The notes under the pieces: generated by a model | Told to the model about the DNA's origin: nothing | The model's input: only the letters and a program-made list of their open reading frames with translations | The model's database searches: none | Shown: piece by piece, positions 46,961 to 54,615 of the stretch | Layout of the letters: each line of letters begins with the position of its first letter | Position numbering within the stretch: position 1 is the first letter of the stretch | Assembly: GCF_012275575.1 (NCBI RefSeq) | Contig: NZ_NPIH01000196.1 | Location: 1-54,615 of the forward strand | Source of the DNA: Paraburkholderia sp. SG-MS1 | GTDB taxonomy: Bacteria; Pseudomonadota; Gammaproteobacteria; Burkholderiales; Burkholderiaceae | Direction of reading: 5' to 3' | Length of the DNA: 54,615 nucleotides | Program-made: the position numbers and the translations under genes

Positions 46961-47347
46961 TCAGGTCCAGTTCTGCGTCGGCACGTGATCGCGGCTGCCC
47001 TTGATCCTGTTGTTATCGTCGACGAACACCAGATCCGGCTTCCAGCCCGCTTTCAGTTCCGCTTCATCGACCACGGCGAAGGCCGCGATGATCACCAGAT
47101 CGCCCAGTTGCGCGCGTCGCGCGGCCGAGCCATTGAGCGAAATCATGCCGCTGCCGCGCTCGCCCTTGATCGCGTAGGTCGAGAAACGCTCGCCGTTGTT
47201 GATATTCCAGATGTCGATCCGTTCGTTTTCTACGATGTTCGCCGCCTCGAGCAGATCTTCGTCGATCGCGCACGAACCTTCGTAGTGCAGCTCACAGTGC
47301 GTGACCGCGACGCGGTGGATTTTCGACTTCAGCATGTTGCGTTGCAT
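46961..47347 (-). CDS. panD: Aspartate 1-decarboxylase (pyruvoyl enzyme)
   Basis: The 128-residue proenzyme makes beta-alanine for pantothenate. The self-cleavage site Gly24-Ser25 is in HYEGSCAID and generates the pyruvoyl group; [24 protein letters not shown] follows. ATG 47347 ([13 protein letters not shown]) with AGGA 7 bp upstream places the cleavage site at the family position, so the TTG two codons upstream is not needed. It follows panC by 43 bp on the same strand. Confidence 0.95.
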   Translation of the reverse strand: MQRNMLKSKIHRVAVTHCELHYEGSCAIDEDLLEAANIVENERIDIWNINNGERFSTYAIKGERGSGMISLNGSAARRAQLGDLVIIAAFAVVDEAELKAGWKPDLVFVDDNNRIKGSRDHVPTQNWT

Positions 47348-47390
47348 GACCAATCCTGTATGGCTTCAGTGACTGCTTTCGGTGACGGCT

Positions 47391-48275
<885 letters not shown>

Positions 48276-48434
48276 TCAGGGAATCGCGCGGGCCGCCGTC
48301 TCATTGACGATGACGGGTTTGAAGCGCGGGATTGTAGTGGATTTGTGGGCTTGGCGCACCGAAACGAGGCAAGCCGTGAGGCCGCCGCCGGTGCGCAGGC
48401 GCGAGCGGCTGCGGTGCGCGTGGCATTGACGGCG

Positions 48435-49310
48435 TCAGGCCGGCAAATAGGCGAGCCGCACATAGATCGGCGCAAACGGCTCCGCCTGGGTGATTTCGAC
48501 GAGCGACTCGCGGCACAGCTCGAGCACGGCGATGAAGTTCACCACCACGACCGGCACGCCCTTGCTGGTGTCGAACAGATCGGAGAACTCGACGAAGCGC
48601 GCGTTTTGCAGTTGCCGCAGGATCGAGCTCATATGCTCTCGCACCGACAGCTCCTCGCGCGAAATCTTGTGATGCTGCACGAGCTTCGCGCGCTTGATCA
48701 CATCGGCCCACGCGCTGCGTAGATCCTCGCTGTTCACGTCCGGAAAACGCGGCGTGATGCTCTGCTCGATATACACCTCGGCGCGCAGGAAGTCGCGCCC
48801 GAGTTGCGGCAACTGGTCGATGCGTTGCGCGGCGAGCTTCATCTGCTCGTATTCGAGCAGGCGGCGCACCAGTTCCGCGCGGGGATCCTCGGCTTCCTCG
48901 CCGCTGTCGGCCTTCTTCACCGGCAGCAGCATGCGCGACTTGATCTCGATGAGCATCGCGGCCATCAGCAGATATTCGGACGCGAGTTCGAGGTTGGTCT
49001 GGCGCAACTGGTCGACGTAGCCGAGGTATTGCACCGTGACGTCCGCCATCGGGATGTCGAGCACGTTGAAGTTCTGCTTGCGGATCAGGTACAGCAGCAG
49101 ATCCAGCGGTCCTTCGAATGTTTCGAGGAACACCTCGAGCGCATCCGGCGGGATGTACAGGTCGGTCGGCAGCTTGAACAGCGGCTCGCCGTACAGGCGC
49201 GCGAAGGCGATGCCGTCGACGGTGTCGGGCGTCGAATCGGTGGCGGGCGCGGCCAGCGCGGCGTCGGCGGGGGCCGGCGCGGGGCCGTGTACCTCGTCGG
49301 CGTGAGTCAT
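48435..49310 (-). CDS. scpA: Segregation and condensation protein A
   Basis: The 291-residue kleisin bridges the SMC heads. FEGPLDLLLYLIRKQNFNVLDIPMADVTVQYLGYVDQL near residues 68-105 is the ScpA signature, with the C-terminal winged-helix region after about 230. The N-terminus has an Ala/Pro-rich extension of about 35 residues. It lies 16 bp after the DUF3460 gene; panC follows 210 bp later. scpB is not here. Confidence 0.94.
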   Translation of the reverse strand: MTHADEVHGPAPAPADAALAAPATDSTPDTVDGIAFARLYGEPLFKLPTDLYIPPDALEVFLETFEGPLDLLLYLIRKQNFNVLDIPMADVTVQYLGYVDQLRQTNLELASEYLLMAAMLIEIKSRMLLPVKKADSGEEAEDPRAELVRRLLEYEQMKLAAQRIDQLPQLGRDFLRAEVYIEQSITPRFPDVNSEDLRSAWADVIKRAKLVQHHKISREELSVREHMSSILRQLQNARFVEFSDLFDTSKGVPVVVVNFIAVLELCRESLVEITQAEPFAPIYVRLAYLPA

Positions 49311-49326
49311 TGCGGCGACGGGGCGC

Positions 49327-49512
49327 TTAGAAGTTCTGATAGTACGAGTAAGACGTCTGTTCCACGCGCGAGGCTTTCTGCGCGGCGCGTTCTTCGAGAT
49401 CGATCGGCTGTTTGTCCCACAGCAGCGCGCGGCCGCGGCGCTGCTCGGCTTCCAGATTGGGCTTCTGTTGCTTGAGCTGGTTCAGGAACTGGGTGATGTC
49501 CGATTGATACAT
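49327..49512 (-). CDS. DUF3460 small protein
   Basis: A 61-residue protein starting MYQSDITQFLNQLKQQKPNLEAEQRRGRALLWDKQPIDLEE and ending in an aromatic QTSYSYYQNF. It matches the short DUF3460 proteins encoded before scpA in Burkholderiales. Helical, charged, with no signal or membrane segment; function unknown. Its fixed position suggests a link to ScpA or simple operon conservation. Confidence 0.82.
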   Translation of the reverse strand: MYQSDITQFLNQLKQQKPNLEAEQRRGRALLWDKQPIDLEERAAQKASRVEQTSYSYYQNF

Positions 49513-49718
49513 GGCTCGACGTCCGTGAGTGGGTGAGTGGGCGGCTGCCCGGCAGGAACCTGGCAAGGCGCAGCACCGTTGTACTGGAATTTTACCGCAT
49601 GCGCCGCGCGCGGTCGAAAAACGGCGAGAGCGGCCCTTTTTGAGATATCACGGCCCGCCAATGTGGTCAAATAGCATGCCACGGCCGCCGCGCGGCCAGG
49701 CGGGAAAAATCATCAATC

Positions 49719-51572
49719 ATGGCTGGGAGGTCCCGTTTGGCGGGAGGTGCGATCGACAAGCCGCGTCTGCGGCGCGGCAAGGCCGGCTCGGGGCCCGGGC
49801 GTGCGGCGTCCGTGCTGTGCCGGCTGCACGCGTGGCTGGCTTTCGGGATCGTCATGCTGACGCTGGCGGCCGGCGACGCGCATGCCGCGCGCGCGGCGGC
49901 AAGCTACAAGGTCGACGTCGTGGCCACGCCGCGTTCGCTGCGCCGGCTGCTCGAAGCGCACCTGGACATTGCCCGTTTCGCCAAACGCCCCGACGTCAGC
50001 GCCGACCAGTTCGCCTTCCTGATTACCGCCACGCCGCAGCAGGTGCGTGATCTGGCCGCGACGCAGGGCTATTTCACGCCGGTCGTCAGCACGGATGTGC
50101 GTACCGTCGACGACACACGGCGCGTCACGGTCAACGTCGATCCGGGCCCGCAAACCATCGTCAAGTCGGTTACGCTGGCGTTTCGCGGCGCGGTACTCAC
50201 CGAAGACCCTGAGCAGGAAAACGCCACGCGCTTCGCATTTTCGCTGCATGAGGGCGAACCGTTCTCGCAGAGCGCCTGGGACGACGCCAAGAACGCGTCG
50301 CTCAGAGTCCTCTCTTCGCGCCGCTATCTGGCCGCGAAGATCTACCACTCCGAGGCGCGGGTCGATCCGCGCACGCATGAGGCGACACTGTCGGTCACCT
50401 ACGAAAGCGGGCCGACCTTCACGATGGGCGAGCTCGACGTATCGGGCACGCGGCACTATCCCGAGCGGATCGTCCACAACGTCAATCCGATTTCGCCCGG
50501 CGACATCTACGACACGCGCCGCGTCGCCGAACTGCAGCGGCAGTTGCAGAACACGCCGTACTTCGCGAGCGTCGCGATCGACCTGGATAACGACCCGACC
50601 AAGCCGATCAACACACCGGTCCATGTGAAGATCTCGGAGTTTCCGTTTCACGGTTTCCGCGGCGGGGTGGGCTACTCGACCGATAACGGCCCCCTCGTCC
50701 AAGGCGCGTACACCTATCTGAACACGTTTGGCAAGGCATGGCCGTTCACCGTCGAAGGCCGCGCGGACCAAACCCAGCAATACGGGCAAATCCAGCTCTC
50801 GATGCCCCCGGGGCTGCGCGGGTGGACCAACAGCGTGCTGGCGTCCTACACCACCACCGACGTGTCCGACACACGTATCTACAGTATCCGGGGCGGCGTT
50901 CAGCGCGCCCGCACGTCGCAGTTCCTCGACTACAACTACTCGCTGCTGTACTACCAGGACCGGCTCGACCAGAACACGGCTCCGCCTTCCACCGCGCGCG
51001 CGCTGGTGCCCGCGTGGTCCTGGACCCGGCGCGACACCGACGACCCCCTGTTCCCGCGCAGAGGCAATCTGATTCATGCTGAGGCAGGCTTCGCGATCAA
51101 GGGCGTGCTGACCGATCAGACCTTTATCCGCGGCTACGCGCGCGGCCAGCAATACCTGCCGATCGGCAAGGACGACATCGTGCTGATCCGGGCCGAGCTC
51201 GGCGGCGTGTTCACGAGCGGTCCGTCGAGCGGCATACCGGCGTCGCTGCTGTTTCGGGCGGGCGGATCGAACTCGGTACGCGGCTACGGTTTCCAGAGCA
51301 TCGGCAACAACGTCGGCGGTTCGGTGCTGCCCACCAAATATCTCGTGACGGCGGCGGCCGAGTATCAGCACTGGTTCTCGCACGACTGGGGCGCGGCCGC
51401 GTTCTTCGACATCGGCACCGCCACCGACACCTGGGGCGAAAAAGTCTTCTATCCGGGTGTCGGCATCGGGGCGCGCTGGCGCAGTCCGGTCGGCCCGGTC
51501 AATGTCGATATCGCTTATGGGATCCGCGACAATCGCGTGCGGCCATATCTCACGCTTGGTATCGCCTTCTGA
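49719..51572 (+). CDS. tamA: Outer-membrane translocation/assembly protein TamA (Omp85 family)
   Basis: The 617-residue protein has an Arg-rich N-terminus, a hydrophobic signal (about residues 36-57, ending DAHA), three POTRA domains (about 62-300), then a 16-strand Omp85 barrel with the conserved LLFRAGGSNSVRGYGFQSIGNNVGG (lid-lock VRGY motif) near 508 and a C-terminal VRPYLTLGIAF. The N-region before the hydrophobic core is unusually long, so a downstream start (for example GTG 49812) is possible. tamB follows by 28 bp. Confidence 0.92.
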   Translation: MAGRSRLAGGAIDKPRLRRGKAGSGPGRAASVLCRLHAWLAFGIVMLTLAAGDAHAARAAASYKVDVVATPRSLRRLLEAHLDIARFAKRPDVSADQFAFLITATPQQVRDLAATQGYFTPVVSTDVRTVDDTRRVTVNVDPGPQTIVKSVTLAFRGAVLTEDPEQENATRFAFSLHEGEPFSQSAWDDAKNASLRVLSSRRYLAAKIYHSEARVDPRTHEATLSVTYESGPTFTMGELDVSGTRHYPERIVHNVNPISPGDIYDTRRVAELQRQLQNTPYFASVAIDLDNDPTKPINTPVHVKISEFPFHGFRGGVGYSTDNGPLVQGAYTYLNTFGKAWPFTVEGRADQTQQYGQIQLSMPPGLRGWTNSVLASYTTTDVSDTRIYSIRGGVQRARTSQFLDYNYSLLYYQDRLDQNTAPPSTARALVPAWSWTRRDTDDPLFPRRGNLIHAEAGFAIKGVLTDQTFIRGYARGQQYLPIGKDDIVLIRAELGGVFTSGPSSGIPASLLFRAGGSNSVRGYGFQSIGNNVGGSVLPTKYLVTAAAEYQHWFSHDWGAAAFFDIGTATDTWGEKVFYPGVGIGARWRSPVGPVNVDIAYGIRDNRVRPYLTLGIAF

Positions 51573-51600
51573 TGAAAACCTGTTTTGACATGATTCGCGC

Positions 51601-54600
51601 ATGACCACGGACGCGGCCGACCCGCCCAACCCGCAGCCGCCCGGCGCCAATCCGCCCGGACAGCGGCCCCCGCCCGAGCCGCCGCCGCGCAGGCATCGGC
51701 TCGGCCGTGTGCTGCTGAAAACGTTCGTCTCGACGGTGCTGGTGTTGGTGCTGTTGCTCGGGCTGGCGGTCGGGCTGCTGTATGGCGCGCTGACCACCGA
51801 GCGCGGCACCGCCTATGTGTGGCAGGCGGCGCTCAGGCTGCTGGACGGTCGGCTGGGCGGCACGCTGGAGGGCGGCACGCTCGCGAACGGCGTGCAACTG
51901 CGGCAGGTGCGCTGGCGCAGCCTCGACGGCAGCGGCACCGATATCCAGATCGATCGCGTCGCCGGCCGCTGGGCGCTCGCGCGCGAACCGTGGCGCTTCA
52001 CGATCGAGTACCTGCATGTCGGTACGATCGACGCGCGGATCGGCGCGTCGTCGTCGAGCAGCAGTGAACCGCTGAAGTTGCCGCAGGACCTGCGCTTGCC
52101 GATGCAGCTCGACGTGCGCGACGTGCAGGTCGACAAGCTGCTGCTGCACCAGGGCGCGTCGACCACCGAACTGACGCGCTTCGCATTTCATGGACGCAGC
52201 GACGGACGCCATCACGAGGCCGCCATCGAGCGGCTCGATACGCCGTTCGGCGCGGTGACGGCGTCGGCGAAGCTCGACGGCGTGCAGCCGTTCCCGCTCA
52301 CCGGCGAGGTCGGCTATTCGGGCAAGGTCAATAACGAGGCGGTGGAGGTACGCGGGCATCTGGGCGGCTCGCTCAAACAGCTTGTCGCCGAGCTCGACGC
52401 CACCGGTATGAAGCTCGCCGGCCATGCGCGGGTGGAGGCTACGCCGTTCGCCGCGGTGCCCTTGCAACGTGCGACGCTGAGCTTCGACCATGTCAACCCG
52501 CAAGCCTTCGCGCCCGGCGCGCCGCTGGCCGATCTGGCTGTGCGCGCGGAGTTGCAGCCGGTGGGGCAGGATGAGGCCGGGGCGCCGGGCGCGAGCGGTG
52601 TCGCGGGGGCGCGCGCTGCCAGCGGGACGGTCGCGGATCGTCCGGGCGGTGCGCCGGAGGTCGCCCGCGGCGCGGTGGGCGGCGCGTCGGGACAGGCCAG
52701 CGCCGTCGTTCCAGGCGGCAGCGCGACTGCGAACCACGCCGCCGGCCACGGCAAGCACGACGCCGCGCAAACCGGCGCCGCAGGCTTCGCGGTCGCCGGC
52801 CACGTATCGATCGTCAATGCGAAACCCGGCGCGATCGACCAGAACCTGCTGCCACTGATCGACGCCAACGCCGACGTGCGGCTCGACGCCCAGGCCCAGC
52901 GCATCTCGAACCTGAACGTGCGGATCGTCCGCAACGCGACGATCACCGGCGGCGGCGAGTTGACCGGCCGGCGCGGGCAGTTCGATCTGCGCGTAGCCGG
53001 GCTCGACCTGAATGCGCTGCAGGCGACGGTGCGCCCCACGCAGCTCGCCGGGACCATCGGCATCCGCCTGAACGACGACATTCAGAGCCTCACGCTCGAT
53101 CTCGCCGATTCGCGCGCGGCGCTGCGCGCCCAGGGCAAAGTGACGTTCGATCCCGCCCGGATGAGCTTTAACGACGTGCGCATCACGTCGGGACGCGGGC
53201 GCATCGATTTGTCCGGCGCGCTCAAGCACGACGCGAATTCCACCTACAACCTGAAAGCGCAACTGACCGATTTCGACCCGCTGACGCTGGCTTCGCAGAT
53301 GCCGTCGCGCGAGCCGGTCGCGGGGCCAGCGCCCGCGGCGAGCGGCGCGCAGCGCGCGCGCACCGCGCAGGCCGCGGCGCAAGCCGGCAGCACCGCTGGC
53401 GCAAGAAGCGCGGCGCCGGGCGACCAGGCCGCCGCGATAGCGAAACACACGGCCAAAGTCGCGGTGCAGACCGAGGTGGTGCAGCGCAGGACGCCCGCGC
53501 CGGCTCGCGCCGCCACACGTGCCGCGCCTGCCGCACGCAAGATCGAAGCGCGAGTGAACGGCACGCTCACCGCAGCCGGCGTGCTCGGTCCCGTCTTCAC
53601 GACCAGGGCCGAATTCAAGTTGGGCCCGAGTGTCTATGACAATCTGCCGCTGACTGGCGGCGGTACGATTCAGCTGGCCGGCTCGCGGATTCTGCCGAGC
53701 CGCGCGAATCTGTCGGTGGCGGGCAACCAGGTCGATGTGCAGGGCAGCTTCGGCGCGAGCGGCGACCGGCTGCGGTTTCGCATCGACGCGCCGCAGCTCG
53801 AGCGGCTCGGTTTCGGCCTCGCAGGGCTCATCGCCGCCGATGGCGACGTCACCGGCTCGTTCGCGCACCCGAACGTCACGCTGAGCTACAAGGCCGACAG
53901 CGTGGTGTTCGGCAGCAACCGCTTGGGCCATGCGGAAGGCCGCGCTGAACTGCGCGACGGCGCGAACGGCGCGCTCGCGTTCACCACCGACGCGCGCAAT
54001 CTCAGCGCGGGCGGCGTCGACCTGAGCACGCTCACCGCGCGCCTGTCCGGCACGCGCGCCAATCACACGTTCGAAGCGGCGGCCACCGGCAAGCTGCAGG
54101 ACCGGCCACTCGACTTGACGCTCGCCGCCAACGGCAAGCTGACCGAAGCGCGCGACGGCACGCGCTGGGACGGCAGCGTGACGCGTCTGCAGAACCGTGG
54201 CACGCCGGCGTTGAATCTCGAGTCGCCGCTTGCGGTAAGCGCCGCGCCGAACCGGCTGACGCTCGGCGCGACGCGGCTGACGCTCGAAGGCGCGGTGCTG
54301 AGTCTGAAGTCGTTCGCATTCGATCACGGCAGGATCCAGTCCGCGGGCAGCCTGACCGACATTTCGCTCACGCGTTTGCAGCAGTTGCGCCACGAGATCA
54401 CCGGCGAGCCGCCAGCCGTCAAAACCGATCTGGTGTTCGACGGCGACTGGGATTTCTCGCTCGGCGCCACGGCGAGCGGGCACATCCAGTTGCGACGGCG
54501 CAGCGGCGACGTCACGGTCGAGATCGGTCGTGGGCTCGCGTCGACCGGCATCTCAGAGATCAGCGCGCGCGCCGAATTCAGCGGCGGCAACCGGCTCAAC

Positions 54601-54615
54601 GCGACGCTGCACGCA
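51601..54615 (+). CDS. tamB: TamB-like envelope transport protein, 5' part (cut by window end)
   Basis: An uninterrupted 1005-codon frame from ATG 51601 runs off the window. It has a Pro-rich cytosolic start, one membrane anchor (about residues 40-62: LLKTFVSTVLVLVLLLGLAVGLL), then the repetitive beta-strand-rich AsmA/TamB-type sequence that forms a long periplasmic groove. The opening after the anchor (TERGTAYVWQAALRLLDGRLGGTLEGGTLANGVQLRQVRW) is typical. Two Ala/Gly-rich low-complexity inserts occur at about 321-390 and 566-647. TamB and TamA bridge the envelope and assist autotransporter assembly and phospholipid transport. The C-terminal DUF490 domain lies outside. Confidence 0.92.
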   Translation, partial: MTTDAADPPNPQPPGANPPGQRPPPEPPPRRHRLGRVLLKTFVSTVLVLVLLLGLAVGLLYGALTTERGTAYVWQAALRLLDGRLGGTLEGGTLANGVQLRQVRWRSLDGSGTDIQIDRVAGRWALAREPWRFTIEYLHVGTIDARIGASSSSSSEPLKLPQDLRLPMQLDVRDVQVDKLLLHQGASTTELTRFAFHGRSDGRHHEAAIERLDTPFGAVTASAKLDGVQPFPLTGEVGYSGKVNNEAVEVRGHLGGSLKQLVAELDATGMKLAGHARVEATPFAAVPLQRATLSFDHVNPQAFAPGAPLADLAVRAELQPVGQDEAGAPGASGVAGARAASGTVADRPGGAPEVARGAVGGASGQASAVVPGGSATANHAAGHGKHDAAQTGAAGFAVAGHVSIVNAKPGAIDQNLLPLIDANADVRLDAQAQRISNLNVRIVRNATITGGGELTGRRGQFDLRVAGLDLNALQATVRPTQLAGTIGIRLNDDIQSLTLDLADSRAALRAQGKVTFDPARMSFNDVRITSGRGRIDLSGALKHDANSTYNLKAQLTDFDPLTLASQMPSREPVAGPAPAASGAQRARTAQAAAQAGSTAGARSAAPGDQAAAIAKHTAKVAVQTEVVQRRTPAPARAATRAAPAARKIEARVNGTLTAAGVLGPVFTTRAEFKLGPSVYDNLPLTGGGTIQLAGSRILPSRANLSVAGNQVDVQGSFGASGDRLRFRIDAPQLERLGFGLAGLIAADGDVTGSFAHPNVTLSYKADSVVFGSNRLGHAEGRAELRDGANGALAFTTDARNLSAGGVDLSTLTARLSGTRANHTFEAAATGKLQDRPLDLTLAANGKLTEARDGTRWDGSVTRLQNRGTPALNLESPLAVSAAPNRLTLGATRLTLEGAVLSLKSFAFDHGRIQSAGSLTDISLTRLQQLRHEITGEPPAVKTDLVFDGDWDFSLGATASGHIQLRRRSGDVTVEIGRGLASTGISEISARAEFSGGNRLNATLHA

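Noticed and set aside
51550..54483. A 977-codon open frame antisense to tamB
   Set aside because: The plus strand carries the real tamB frame. GC-rich third positions leave the complementary frame free of stops; its Arg/Ala-rich product resembles no protein.

Overview
The window looks like a chromosomal segment of a Paraburkholderia/Burkholderia-type betaproteobacterium. The evidence is a high-GC sequence with strong third-position G/C, betaproteobacterial gene orders (lptF-lptG divergent from pepA-holC, cysI-DUF934-cysH-cysDN-cobA, zapB-zapA-6S RNA-EVE, ilvD/LysR/lgt, panD-panC-scpA-DUF3460, tamA-tamB) and a DUF2486-type protein after holC. I see no prophage, transposase, CRISPR array, tRNA or rRNA. 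Most of the window is well-known housekeeping and metabolic sequence. I did not find a clear new system; the least-explained parts are listed as findings.

Layout. 1-6016: the end of a LacI-type regulator, then a carbohydrate ABC importer (ATPase, permease, binding protein), a TIM-barrel sugar isomerase and a Gfo/Idh/MocA dehydrogenase. 6031-10556: an accessory-looking stretch of visibly lower GC with a small unknown gene, a long gene-poor region, a Tat-exported alkyl/aryl-sulfatase followed by two tightly spaced unknown genes, and a frameshifted scrap of an RND efflux pump. 10557-19175: sulfur assimilation, with cysB and a co-oriented orphan binding protein on the minus strand, and divergently cysI, DUF934, an iron-sulfur type APS reductase (cysH), cysD, cysN and cobA (siroheme), closed by a terminator. 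19295-26507: an unknown small gene, lptF-lptG with cbiX/sirB behind them, then pepA, holC, a DUF2486 protein and a cytochrome c. 26507-33002: ilvD with a divergent LysR regulator, lgt, a SIMPL-domain protein, an EVE protein, 6S RNA with its terminator, and zapA-zapB.

33215-45446: cobalamin uptake and lower-ligand assembly. A B12 riboswitch precedes btuB-btuC-btuD-cobT-cobS-cobC on the plus strand. A convergent minus-strand operon holds cobU-cbiB-cobD-btuF, and cobQ diverges from cobU. Corrin-ring genes are not in the window. 45507-54615: a PaaI-like thioesterase, an orphan ParA ATPase, panD, panC, scpA, a DUF3460 protein, and tamA-tamB, with tamB running off the end.

How the genes connect. 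Sulfate released by the sulfatase could feed the adjacent CysDN-CysH-CysI pathway. CobA and CbiX supply steps to siroheme, the sulfite reductase cofactor, and share precursors with cobalamin. The cob/btu block imports corrinoids and rebuilds the nucleotide loop.
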